Shown piece after piece: positions 1 to 7,596 of a DNA stretch of 10,777 bases. The stretch covers positions 1 to 10,777 of the forward strand of contig JBCDMA010000123.1 in the NCBI GenBank assembly GCA_038744645.1, written 5' to 3'. The notes beneath the pieces were generated by a model. That model did no database searches. It was not told the origin of the DNA and saw only the letters and a program-made list of their open reading frames with translations. Numbering within the stretch: the stretch's first letter is position 1; the number at the start of each line of letters is the position of its first letter. The stretch comes from Glaciecola sp038744645. GTDB lineage: Bacteria > Pseudomonadota > Gammaproteobacteria > Enterobacterales > Alteromonadaceae. A program made the translations under genes and the position numbers.

Positions 1-686
1 GTGACTTTTAGCAAATCCCAGATTTTCGCTGATAAGATATATCGACCGACGACAGCAAGGTTAGATGGGGCATCCTCTAAATCAGGCTTTTCGACCATCT
101 TATGGATCTTACAGGATTCACCGGGTTCAATCGTTTTGCCTTCCAAATCAACAATACCGAATTTACTTACGTCGTCATCAGGCACCTGCTCTACCATGAC
201 CTGGCTAACCCTAGACGTATTAAAGGTAGCGACCATATCGGCCAAATTGTCTTTGCTAGGATTTGACTCTACATCATCAATAATGACATCCGGCAGTACT
301 ACCGCGAAAGGATTAGGCCCGACCATCGGCAACGCACAAAGAATTGCATGCCCAAGGCCGCTCGCAACACCTTGTCTTACATGCATTATCGTGACGTCTT
401 TTGGTACGATCGCTTGAACTTCTTCAAGCAACTGGCGTTTTACCCGTTTTTCCAACGTCGCTTCTAATTCAAATGAAGTATCAAAGTGGTTTTCAATACT
501 GTTTTTACTTGCATGAGTCACTAACACAATTTCTTTCAAACCTGCTGCAACGCATTCTTGAACTACATATTGAATTAAAGGCTTATCAACCACTGGCAGC
601 ATTTCTTTAGGGATAGCTTTGGTTGCGGGTAACATCCTAGTACCCAATCCGGCAACCGGAATTACCGCTTTTTTCACTTGACTCAT
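1..686 (-). CDS. galU: UTP-glucose-1-phosphate uridylyltransferase, C-terminus cut by window edge
   Basis: This enzyme makes UDP-glucose and pyrophosphate from UTP and glucose-1-phosphate in the cytoplasm, supplying UDP-glucose to surface polysaccharide synthesis and to the neighbouring Ugd. I translated 228 residues from the complement. The nucleotide-binding signature GLGTRMLPATKAIPKEMLP is at residues 13-31, RQGVASGLGHA at 104-114, LPDVIIDD at 131-138, and the VEKP motif with its conserved lysine at 198-201. Bacterial GalU is usually about 290-300 residues, so roughly a quarter is missing past position 1. This is an edge effect, not a broken gene. The ATG at 684-686 follows an AAGGAA ribosome-binding site at about 693-698. 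It lies 88 bp downstream of ugd on the same strand, probably co-transcribed. The spacer contains two short palindromes (730-742 and 760-769) but no clear terminator. The family assignment is very secure. Confidence 0.97.
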   Translation of the reverse strand, partial: MSQVKKAVIPVAGLGTRMLPATKAIPKEMLPVVDKPLIQYVVQECVAAGLKEIVLVTHASKNSIENHFDTSFELEATLEKRVKRQLLEEVQAIVPKDVTIMHVRQGVASGLGHAILCALPMVGPNPFAVVLPDVIIDDVESNPSKDNLADMVATFNTSRVSQVMVEQVPDDDVSKFGIVDLEGKTIEPGESCKIHKMVEKPDLEDAPSNLAVVGRYILSAKIWDLLKV

Positions 687-774
687 TTATTGTTCCTTAA
701 AATTCTAGATTGACGTAAATAAGAAATAGTATTTTGAAAATATCCGTTTATTCGTGACGGTTTCGAAACTCACT

Positions 775-2115
775 TCACGCAGATTTTACTGATAAGCCCC
801 TGCCGATACCATAATATTCTAGTCCATACTCAGACATCAATGCGGGTTCAAAGAGATTGCGGCCGTCAAATATGACATCGTCATTAATAGTGGATTTGAT
901 ACTGTCGAAATTAGGTGCCCTAAATGCCTGCCATTCAGTGCATATGGCAAGACAATCAGCGCCTTTCAACGTGGCCTCTTTAGTACCCATAAGCGTTAGG
1001 TCATCACGTGTACCGTAAATACGCTGGGTTTCCTCCATTGCTTCTGGATCAAACGCCTGAACCTTTGCACCTTCTGCCCACAGTTTTTCCATAAATACAC
1101 GACTAGAAGCTTCGCGCATATCATCAGTATTCGGTTTGAATGATAGCCCCCATAACGCAACTGTTTTACCTTTTATATCGCCGTTGTAATGCTGCATCAT
1201 GTAGTCGAATAATTTTTCTTTCTGTCGGTAGTTAACCGCCTCAACGGCTTCCAAAACCTTTGCAGTGTAGCCAACTCCGTTAGCGCTTCTGACGAGCGCC
1301 TGAACATCTTTCGGAAAACAAGAACCACCGTAACCACAACCAGGGTAGATAAACTGGTACCCAATTCTTGGATCGCTGCCAATGCCCTTTCTTACGTTTT
1401 CAACATCAGCGCCAAACAGCTCTGCCAGGTTCGCGATGTCGTTCATGAAACTGATCTTAGTTGCCAACATGCAATTCGCTGCGTACTTTGTCAATTCAGC
1501 GCTTCTAACATCCATTACTATGATCTTGTCATGATTGCGGTTAAACGGTGCATATAGCTCACGCAATTTCTTTTCGGATTTCTCAGATGATGTTCCTAAG
1601 ATAATCCTGTCTGGTCGCATACAGTCATTGACGGCAGCGCCTTCTTTTAAGAATTCAGGGTTGGATACAACATCAAAACTGACGTCTTTGCTTTCCGCTT
1701 CTAACACTTGCGAAAGCTTGGCTCGCACTTTATCAGCCGTGCCCACAGGAACTGTTGATTTGTTAATCACGATCTTGTGATCTTGCATATGCTTGGCAAT
1801 GGTTTCCGCCACTGCTAACACGTATTTTAGATCCGCTGAACCATCTTCATCCGGTGGCGTACCAACTGCAATAAATATCAGATCACCATGCTGAATTGCT
1901 TCTTCAGCATTAGTTGTATAGGTAATTCGGCCAGCTTCATAGTTTGAAGTTACTAATGGCGTAAGACCAGGTTCGTAAATAGGTATGATGCCGTTTTTTA
2001 AATTATCCACTTTTTGTTGGTCGACATCGACGCAATAAACATCGTGACCCACTTCAGCCAAAACTGCTGCTTGAACAAGGCCGACATAGCCAATTCCGAA
2101 TACTGTTACGTTCAT
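775..2115 (-). CDS. ugd: UDP-glucose 6-dehydrogenase
   Basis: This cytoplasmic enzyme oxidises UDP-glucose to UDP-glucuronate with two NAD+, supplying uronic-acid residues for capsule, exopolysaccharide or LPS. The 446 residues match the normal family length. The N-terminal Rossmann NAD-binding motif GIGYVGL is at residues 7-13, and TVPVGT is at 121-126. NPEFLKEG is at 152-159. The central lysine and asparagine of ELTKYAAN (K210, N214) are present, as is the catalytic cysteine in GYGGSCFPKD (C266, with D270). The C-terminal UDP-binding domain has WGLSFKPNTDDMREA. All catalytic residues I can check are intact. The gene precedes galU in transcription, so the pair makes UDP-glucose and converts it. 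The start ATG has only a weak purine-rich stretch upstream (GAGACC). A 577-bp non-coding region with hairpins precedes it and probably holds its promoter. Family membership is certain; the exact polymer served is not known. Confidence 0.97.
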   Translation of the reverse strand: MNVTVFGIGYVGLVQAAVLAEVGHDVYCVDVDQQKVDNLKNGIIPIYEPGLTPLVTSNYEAGRITYTTNAEEAIQHGDLIFIAVGTPPDEDGSADLKYVLAVAETIAKHMQDHKIVINKSTVPVGTADKVRAKLSQVLEAESKDVSFDVVSNPEFLKEGAAVNDCMRPDRIILGTSSEKSEKKLRELYAPFNRNHDKIIVMDVRSAELTKYAANCMLATKISFMNDIANLAELFGADVENVRKGIGSDPRIGYQFIYPGCGYGGSCFPKDVQALVRSANGVGYTAKVLEAVEAVNYRQKEKLFDYMMQHYNGDIKGKTVALWGLSFKPNTDDMREASSRVFMEKLWAEGAKVQAFDPEAMEETQRIYGTRDDLTLMGTKEATLKGADCLAICTEWQAFRAPNFDSIKSTINDDVIFDGRNLFEPALMSEYGLEYYGIGRGLSVKSA

Positions 2116-2294
2116 TTACTTTTGGTCTCTTTTCGTTTGTGATTTAACTGATCTGCGTTTGGAGTCTATATGCTGCTCAATTGAAGTACCATACTTAAAC
2201 TGAACTTTTTTCTTTTTGAAGTTAAAAATATAAACGTCCGAATTTTTATGATAATGCACCTACATATAGAATTACAAACCCATTATGTGCCGTT

Positions 2295-2331
2295 AAATGA
2301 GAACAGCTCATTTGAGTTAAGCTTTACTCAA
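2295..2331. repeat. Two adjoining inverted repeats upstream of ugd
   Basis: The first is a perfect 7-bp stem, AAATGAG (2295-2301) with CTCATTT (2307-2313) around a 5-base loop. The second is TTGAGT (2312-2317) with ACTCAA (2326-2331), whose interior contains the palindrome AAGCTT. They share bases 2312-2313. The middle segment CTCATTTGAG could also fold on itself, so the structures compete. The element lies about 180-215 bases upstream of the ugd start. It may be a regulator-binding site or a structured leader; the sequence alone does not say which. Confidence 0.4.
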
Positions 2332-2563
2332 GGCATATCAATTTCCGTATATTCTTTTTCGGCTATTTCTGAATGGTCTTTAAAAAAACGTCTACTTAAT
2401 GCACTTTATTACTAATTATTTGTAACCCAAGCTGACGATAGCAACTTCGAGTAATCTCAAGCATATAGTATTTGAAAATGCTCCTCCTTGATGCCAGCAA
2501 AAATTCAGATAATATAATCTTGCCTAATTTAGAACTGCATCAATAAAGAAGAAGTGAACACTT

Positions 2564-2587
2564 AAACGCTCCATTTATTGGAGCTTT
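2564..2587 (-). terminator. Possible terminator of the imelysin/receptor/hydroxylase operon
   Basis: The 5-bp stem GCTCC (2568-2572) / GGAGC (2580-2584) encloses a 7-base loop and is flanked by AAA on one side and TTT on the other. It sits about 110 bases past the hydroxylase stop codon. Read on the minus strand it is followed by a short GTTTAAG, a weak U-tract; the plus-strand reading is similar. The stem is short, so this is only a plausible intrinsic terminator. Confidence 0.35.
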
Positions 2588-2692
2588 CTGTTACTTTAAA
2601 TTCGATTAAAGTAGACGTTGATAGAAGAAAAATGAATTAAACAAAGGAGTATTTCCAGCACATCAATTAAAACAAATCGAACTGAATGCGAT

Positions 2693-3670
2693 TTAAACAT
2701 CAATTTCTTTTGGAGGCTTTTTTAAATGATGCGTGAGTTTATTTTTACAACTAATAAAAGGTCTCAGATAAGCGTCAACAACAGATTTATGAGAGCGTTC
2801 ATTATTGTCGAGTCCAAATACTAAGTATTTAGTTTTACCGGATAGAGTAAGAGAACCAAAAATCCGGTCCCAAACAGCAAGAGATGTACCAAAATTTTTG
2901 TCATGGAATTGCACCTGTCTACTATGGTGAATCTGATGCTGCAAAGGACTTATAAACCATTTCTCTATCTTAGCCCCCCATCCCCACTTTACGTGTGAAT
3001 GACGTAGGTTAGACCCCATTACATTAAAGATAAAAATAAAAACGTTTGCACCTAATATATCTGCCATCGACAAGTTGGGTCCAAAAAGATAATAACATAT
3101 ACCCACTGCACATCCTTGAGCCAGTCCCATCCTGCACGCATACATAAAGCTTTCTATTGGATGAGACCGGTATACTGTTAATGGCGTTAAAACTCTAGCG
3201 GAGTGATGTACCTTGTGGAATTCCCATAAGAAAGGGACTTTATGGAAAGCATAATGGAGTAGGAACCGGGTAAGATCATCAAATAGAAATAGAGTGAGTG
3301 TAAAGAGAAAGATGATGATACTGTCACTCTGACTAATGGGGGGAATGCTACCAAACATCCATTCCAAGCCATCACTTACAGCCATCGCAATAGGGACCAT
3401 GGTAATAATAAGAGGCGCCCAAAAAAAAGCGCGGACAATTCGATTTACAACAAACAATTGGTAATCTAGAAGCGCGCTTTTATGAAGCCAGACTTTGGGA
3501 TTAGCAATGAAGGCAATGAAACCTTCTTTGCTCTTTTGGCGACTATTCATTATATAAACAAGGAAGGCAAAAAGAATTGCAGCAAGTAAGTATCCAATAA
3601 AAAGTCGCTTGTTCGGATCTATTACAAAGTATGCAATAGTAATCAATTCTGCCTTAAACTGTTCTAACAT
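2693..3670 (-). CDS. Fatty-acid hydroxylase / sterol desaturase superfamily membrane protein
   Basis: This 325-residue integral-membrane protein has the histidine clusters of the di-metal hydroxylase family (PF04116 type): HYAFH at 139-143 after DDLTRFLL, HKVHH at 152-156, and HQIHH at 245-249, with further histidines at 170, 224, 226 and 256. Hydrophobic segments lie at about 20-41, 82-98, 116-130, 178-197 and 203-217. The histidine-rich loops should face the cytoplasm and bind two iron atoms, using O2 to hydroxylate or desaturate a lipid-like substrate. Bacterial members act on varied lipids, and the substrate here cannot be read from sequence. It starts 10 bp after the TonB-receptor stop with a poor ribosome-binding site, so it is probably translationally coupled as the last gene of the operon. 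The setting suggests a role tied to the imported metal or ligand, or an iron-dependent lipid modification. Family call is strong; function is unknown. Confidence 0.9.
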   Translation of the reverse strand: MLEQFKAELITIAYFVIDPNKRLFIGYLLAAILFAFLVYIMNSRQKSKEGFIAFIANPKVWLHKSALLDYQLFVVNRIVRAFFWAPLIITMVPIAMAVSDGLEWMFGSIPPISQSDSIIIFLFTLTLFLFDDLTRFLLHYAFHKVPFLWEFHKVHHSARVLTPLTVYRSHPIESFMYACRMGLAQGCAVGICYYLFGPNLSMADILGANVFIFIFNVMGSNLRHSHVKWGWGAKIEKWFISPLQHQIHHSRQVQFHDKNFGTSLAVWDRIFGSLTLSGKTKYLVFGLDNNERSHKSVVDAYLRPFISCKNKLTHHLKKPPKEIDV

Positions 3671-3680
3671 TTTCTACAAA

Positions 3681-5906
3681 TCAAAAATCATATTTCAGAC
3701 CTAATTGGAATTGTCTCGGTCGATTCGGTCTTGCCCCGTAAGGACGCCGACTTACAATGCTCGCATCATCGAAAACGTTATCAATCTTAAAGTATCCTCT
3801 AAGCACTTCTGAAACATCATAATATGCTGAGAGATCAACAACAGTGAAACTATCAGTTGAGACACCGGTTAATGGATTATCCAATAAACTACCAGTTAAT
3901 GCAGTTTGACCACTTTCAGGCATGTCACCATTATAAACTATGTTTGACTTAATACCCCAGCGCCCGCCTTCCAAGCCAATGCTCACCGCTGCTTGATGGT
4001 TTGCTAGATAAGGTAGCGGATTTCCTTCTTCAACGAAATTCCACAACGAAAAAGGAGAAAAAAACGATTCTTTGAACTCGGAATCTGTATATGTGTATAC
4101 AAAATCTATTGGTATATCTAGCCCAGAATCGAGTGAGAACAAGGTACCCGCCGATAATTCGAGACCGTATACATCAACGTCACCGCCACTAAATGCAATA
4201 TCAGTATCACAGCCAGCAGAGAATGAACAAGATTCAATCAGATTTGAATAGTCATTGAAAAACGCGATGGATTCGAAGGTTGCATCTTCGCTGGAGTACC
4301 TGTAGCCCAGTTCATAATTGACGCTTTTCTCAAAATCAATTGACTCATCCTGTATCGGGCTTGTCGGTACAAAACCTCTATGAACGCCTGCAAAGATGAC
4401 TGCAACATCACTTAGTTGATAAAGCATACTCAGACGAGGTAAAAGCACATCATCGGTTTTGCTCTGCCCGTCATTTTCACCACCAACTGCCCTATTTACA
4501 TATTCGCCATCTATATTTTCATACCTAATGCCAGCAGTGATAATAAAATCACCCCATTCAATAGTGTCTTGTAAATACAATGAGATTGCGTCTGTGGTTT
4601 CAGTATTGGTTGTTGTAGGGCGAGAACCTTCACCACTTGGTGCCAAAGACCCAGAAATCATGAAGAAGTTTTCTACCGTATGGTTGCGTTGTATTTCATC
4701 TTGATGGAATCTTATTCCAAACTCGATCTGATGTGCCAACTCGCCCGCTATCCACTGATATTCACCGTCAGTTTGGACGCCCTGTGAATAGAGTGTTCGA
4801 TCGTTATTTCCAATCTCGAGCAATTCGCGCGCGGTGCTATCAGTTTCACCTCTAAGTACGCTCAATAAGTTTGCATTAATATCGTTGGTAGGATTTGACA
4901 CTATAGACAAAAGGCTAGGAACCCTATCACCAAATGAACTCACGAATTTATTCAACTTATTCCACGCCCGATCAAGATCCGTTCTATAAATCTGAGTTGA
5001 TAGTGACCAAGTATCACTCTCTACAAAATGAGAAAGAGAAAAAGCACTGTGATCCCAGTCCATTCTATCAATTTGACCGCCTGCATATCGCAAATACGGC
5101 GTTGATCTGAAGTCGTCATCAGTTAACCCTGTGTAGGTAAAATGAGATACTTCATCAGCATAATTACCTTTAAACACTAGTTGGTGGACCAAGCCATTTG
5201 CCTCAAAATCGTAATCGATCTTAATGTTGTAATCATTTTTCTTAAAACCAACATCTCCATCGTCGACTAATTCTTGAAACCCATCTGAGCGCAACGTAAT
5301 TCCCTCAACAAGAATTCCAAGCGACTCATTTACCCTATACCCATAATATGCATGTGCTTTTTGATGACCATCATCGCCCGCTGAAATATCAATCTGGCCT
5401 TGATTGGACGCTGGCACGCTCCGGGTGATTAGGTTTATCGCTCCTGCGACTGTATTAGGACCATATTTAATGGCTGCCGGTCCTTTTGTAACCTCGACAC
5501 CCACTAACTTACTCGTCAGTGGGAAAAAATATGCAGCAGGTGCCGAATAAGGCGCTGGGCCTATCAACAAACCGTCTTCCATGATGTTGATTTTCTTACT
5601 TCGTTCGGGTGTAACGCCACGAAACCCAATGTTCGGACGCAACCCATACCCATCTTCAAGCCGAACATTAACACCTGGCACCTGCGCCAATATCCTTGCA
5701 ATATCATCATATTCGAAAAGCTCCAGTTCGTCCTTGTCGATTATAGATACTGCGCCAGCTGACAATCGCAAATTCTTTTGGTCGCCAATGATGCTTATTC
5801 GTTCGACGAATGTCTCATTATCCTCAGTTTCAGATTGTACATAAGGTGAGACTGCACTAACCAGACTTGTGATTGTAATGCAAAATATTGATTTCGTTTT
5901 ATTCAT
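3681..5906 (-). CDS. TonB-dependent outer-membrane receptor, FecA-like
   Basis: A 741-residue ligand-gated porin that should import an iron chelate or similar ligand across the outer membrane using TonB energy. An N-terminal signal peptide (about 1-25) is followed by a possible TonB box near residues 31-38 (ETFVERIS). The plug domain spans about 45-165, with IARILAQVPGVNVR (69-82), NIGFRGVTPERSKKINIMEDG (92-112) and the KGPAAIKYGPNTVAGAINLI block (141-160). The rest is a beta-barrel ending in YDF, a typical outer-membrane C-terminus with terminal phenylalanine. The plug's APYSAPAAYFFP region resembles ferric-citrate receptors. There is no N-terminal STN signalling domain, so control through an anti-sigma/sigma pair is unlikely. 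An extracellular-type loop carries two close cysteines (SCSFSAGCD). The start lies 3 bp after the imelysin-like stop, giving strong coupling. The real ligand is not known; FecA-like describes homology only. Confidence 0.93.
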   Translation of the reverse strand: MNKTKSIFCITITSLVSAVSPYVQSETEDNETFVERISIIGDQKNLRLSAGAVSIIDKDELELFEYDDIARILAQVPGVNVRLEDGYGLRPNIGFRGVTPERSKKINIMEDGLLIGPAPYSAPAAYFFPLTSKLVGVEVTKGPAAIKYGPNTVAGAINLITRSVPASNQGQIDISAGDDGHQKAHAYYGYRVNESLGILVEGITLRSDGFQELVDDGDVGFKKNDYNIKIDYDFEANGLVHQLVFKGNYADEVSHFTYTGLTDDDFRSTPYLRYAGGQIDRMDWDHSAFSLSHFVESDTWSLSTQIYRTDLDRAWNKLNKFVSSFGDRVPSLLSIVSNPTNDINANLLSVLRGETDSTARELLEIGNNDRTLYSQGVQTDGEYQWIAGELAHQIEFGIRFHQDEIQRNHTVENFFMISGSLAPSGEGSRPTTTNTETTDAISLYLQDTIEWGDFIITAGIRYENIDGEYVNRAVGGENDGQSKTDDVLLPRLSMLYQLSDVAVIFAGVHRGFVPTSPIQDESIDFEKSVNYELGYRYSSEDATFESIAFFNDYSNLIESCSFSAGCDTDIAFSGGDVDVYGLELSAGTLFSLDSGLDIPIDFVYTYTDSEFKESFFSPFSLWNFVEEGNPLPYLANHQAAVSIGLEGGRWGIKSNIVYNGDMPESGQTALTGSLLDNPLTGVSTDSFTVVDLSAYYDVSEVLRGYFKIDNVFDDASIVSRRPYGARPNRPRQFQLGLKYDF

Positions 5907-5909
5907 GGA

Positions 5910-7166
5910 TTAATCGTTATCCCCTGCCGAAGTTGCAGGTAACTCCAAAGCTAAACTTTCAAGAAAGTCACTTTTTAAAATGTCATCAACTTTATTGACT
6001 TCATCATGCAACTCAATAACCTCTTCCGTTTCTTGAGTAAGTGCTTCGCTATATGTGCTAGTAAACCCCTCTGCAAGTGCGATGGCATCATCTAATTCAG
6101 TAATAATGTTAGTTGCTGTCTCGGTATCACCAACATCATTTAAAAAATCAATGAATCCGGTATCTTCATCGCTGCCACCGATCAGAATCATTCGCAGTGC
6201 CTTCATGTTCGTAATAATATTTTCAAGTGAATAGTCGGAAAATACTGACTCTGCATCTTCTGTACAAGGTTCTAGGCCACAATTATTCGCTCTAAGACCC
6301 ACAGGCGTTGCGATTTTTCCGTCTTTCATTGGACCAGTGAAATAAAACAAGGCATCAGATATGTCATTTATGCCTTCCAACGAAGTACTGAATTGTGAAC
6401 CCTGCTCTCCAGCACTTTTCAGTGTATTACCATATCCCATATCACCAGTCCAAGAGGCCACAATTTGATCTGCTTGCAAAACAACGTCTTCGGCAAGGAT
6501 AGAGGCGAAATTGCATCGGGCAGCCATGCGATCATCGTCCATACGGTTGTTCCAAGCTATCAAACCGTCTGAAGGCATAGTGCACTTATGGTTCAAATCA
6601 TTGTCAAATAACAAATACTCGATAGCATCTAACCCTCTGCGCGAATTAGACACATCGGTTAGGCTGTACGGGGCTGTTTCAGATTCCAAAATTTCTTGGT
6701 CGACAGAACAGGCGTTGTTATTGGGCCAAGAGTAAACAATATTCCTCAATGCATTTCCATCATCAAATAGCGGGCCGACTTGCATTAGTTCTATCATTTG
6801 CCAAGCGTCTATCGTGTCTTTCCATCTATCCTGTGCCGTACCTAACGTGTTTTCGGAATCCATGGGAAGTGAGTCACAATAGGCTTGTATGGCGCTGTTG
6901 AGCGTTTCTGCTTCTTGTGCAAAGAGTTCGAATGTTGGTATGTATACGTTATCGATAATAGATTCTATTAGTTCGCTTTCTGAGAATGAATCAGGTTGGG
7001 GGTCGGGTTGTGGATCTGGCGCTGGGTCTGGGGCTGGGTCCGGTTGAGGGTCTGGCGCAGGCGATTCAACTGGAGGCACGGGGTCTGATGAACCCCCGCC
7101 ACCGCAGGCAGCACCCATTGACACTATTAAAAGGATAACACTTGCCTTTACCAATTCTTTAATCAT
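5910..7166 (-). CDS. Imelysin-like (M75/COG3489-type) lipoprotein
   Basis: A predicted lipoprotein of 418 residues from the ATG at 7164-7166. I prefer this start over the longer ATG at 7185-7187 because GGAG at 7173-7176 lies 6 bases upstream and it gives a normal signal peptide with the lipidated Cys at residue 21 (GAACGGGG). A Pro-Asp-rich linker (about 38-59) follows. The globular part carries imelysin features: DRWKDTIDAWQMIELMQVGP (113-132), an SWPNNNACSVDQEI segment (146-159) and RRGLDAIEYLLF (176-187). Imelysin-family proteins are periplasmic or surface proteins linked to iron uptake. The classic GxHxxE metal motif is here GLDAIE (178-183), with Asp for His, so metal binding may differ or be lost. 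It is first in an operon with the TonB receptor and hydroxylase. A Fur-box-like site sits about 90-108 bp upstream of this start. A peptidase role is doubtful; ligand or metal binding is likelier. Confidence 0.85.
   Translation of the reverse strand: MIKELVKASVILLIVSMGAACGGGGSSDPVPPVESPAPDPQPDPAPDPAPDPQPDPQPDSFSESELIESIIDNVYIPTFELFAQEAETLNSAIQAYCDSLPMDSENTLGTAQDRWKDTIDAWQMIELMQVGPLFDDGNALRNIVYSWPNNNACSVDQEILESETAPYSLTDVSNSRRGLDAIEYLLFDNDLNHKCTMPSDGLIAWNNRMDDDRMAARCNFASILAEDVVLQADQIVASWTGDMGYGNTLKSAGEQGSQFSTSLEGINDISDALFYFTGPMKDGKIATPVGLRANNCGLEPCTEDAESVFSDYSLENIITNMKALRMILIGGSDEDTGFIDFLNDVGDTETATNIITELDDAIALAEGFTSTYSEALTQETEEVIELHDEVNKVDDILKSDFLESLALELPATSAGDND
6990..7055 (-). repeat. Pro-Asp-Pro-x tandem repeat linker in the imelysin-like lipoprotein
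   Basis: About five and a half units of PDPQ or PDPA make a 22-residue rigid, acidic linker between the lipidated cysteine and the folded domain. The codons differ between units, so the DNA repeat is imperfect. Such linkers usually hold a domain away from the membrane. Repeat number could vary between strains. Confidence 0.85.
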
Positions 7167-7172
7167 TTTCAA

Positions 7173-7176
7173 CTCC
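7173..7176 (-). promoter_or_regulatory. Ribosome-binding site that sets the imelysin-like start
   Basis: GGAG lies 6 bases before the ATG at 7164-7166. The alternative upstream ATG (7185-7187) has only AAGG about 11 bases away and would add seven residues to the signal peptide. The shorter start is therefore preferred. Confidence 0.7.
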
Positions 7177-7255
7177 ATATTCAACATCGCACTGGTTGCC
7201 TTTCTATTTCTTGTGGTTTTTAAACCGATTTATTTTTCTATTACGCAGCCTTTAA

Positions 7256-7274
7256 GCTAATAATTATCATTCTT
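7256..7274. promoter_or_regulatory. Fur-box-like operator
   Basis: GCTAATAATTATCATTCTT matches the classical 19-bp Fur consensus GATAATGATAATCATTATC at 14 of 19 positions by direct comparison. Read on the minus strand it contains GATAAT, a -10-like hexamer, so repressor binding could block the operon promoter. The -35 match upstream of it is poor. It lies 90-108 bp upstream of the imelysin-like start, which fits an iron-repressed operon. Confidence 0.6.
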
Positions 7275-7476
7275 AATTTAAAACTTAAATCGCTCTTACG
7301 TCGTACGCACGAAATAAGATGTAACAAATATGCGAACATTCACATTTTTGTGTGCAAATAACTGTATTTATTCAACTGGAACTGGACATTTTTTTATACA
7401 CATTGCCAAAAGAAACATTATTTGCGTTGAAAAACATTAACTACGTGATCTTTTCTCTCGATGATATCATAATATC

Positions 7477-7495
7477 GTGATTAAGAATCATTACT
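7477..7495. promoter_or_regulatory. Weaker Fur-box-like site
   Basis: GTGATTAAGAATCATTACT matches the Fur consensus at 12 of 19 positions, with the right half (AATCATTA) better than the left. It is about 8 bp upstream of the proposed plus-strand promoter and 140-157 bp before the propeller lipoprotein. In AT-rich DNA a 12/19 match can arise by chance, so this is tentative. Confidence 0.3.
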
Positions 7496-7502
7496 ATTAA
7501 TG

Positions 7503-7531
7503 TTAACGTTAAGTAGTTCTAGGCTCATAAT
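7503..7531 (+). promoter_or_regulatory. Possible sigma-70 promoter of the propeller lipoprotein gene
   Basis: TTAACG (7503-7508) and CATAAT (7526-7531) are separated by 17 bp, with 4/6 and 5/6 matches to the -35 and -10 consensus. The -35 lies inside the palindrome TTAACGTTAA, which could be an operator. The implied leader would be about 95 bases. Confidence 0.35.
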
Positions 7532-7596
7532 TATAAGCAAATATAAAAGTAACACCCACTACTTTAAATCATTGACGACATTAATAACGGAGTTTG

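Larger units (their letters stand above)
2116..2692. other. AT-rich non-coding region between ugd and the hydroxylase gene
   Basis: No convincing coding frame is visible on either strand. Since both flanking genes run on the minus strand, this stretch should hold the end of the upstream operon and the promoter and leader of ugd. Two structured elements stand out: a GCTCC/GGAGC hairpin at 2568-2584 near the hydroxylase end, and a pair of adjoining inverted repeats at 2295-2331. I found no JUMPstart/ops element of the type often seen before polysaccharide operons. I could not fix a sigma-70 promoter for ugd with confidence, although the region is rich in TATA-like stretches. Confidence 0.6.

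Noticed and set aside
1..417. Open plus-strand frame at the start of the window
   Set aside because: It is antisense to a clear GalU coding sequence, and its serine/threonine-rich product has no recognisable features.
730..769. Palindromes TATTTTGAAAATA and GTTTCGAAAC between ugd and galU
   Set aside because: Short and AT-rich or tightly self-complementary; no U-tract or promoter pattern makes a regulatory role convincing.
2644..2650. AAGGAG-like ribosome-binding site on the plus strand
   Set aside because: No start codon with an open frame follows at a usable distance.
4459..4704. Open plus-strand frame inside the receptor gene
   Set aside because: It is antisense to a well-supported beta-barrel coding region; low-complexity product and no ribosome-binding signal of note.
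7167..7187. Seven-residue longer N-terminus for the imelysin-like protein
   Set aside because: The downstream ATG has a better-spaced GGAG and gives a more typical lipoprotein signal length.
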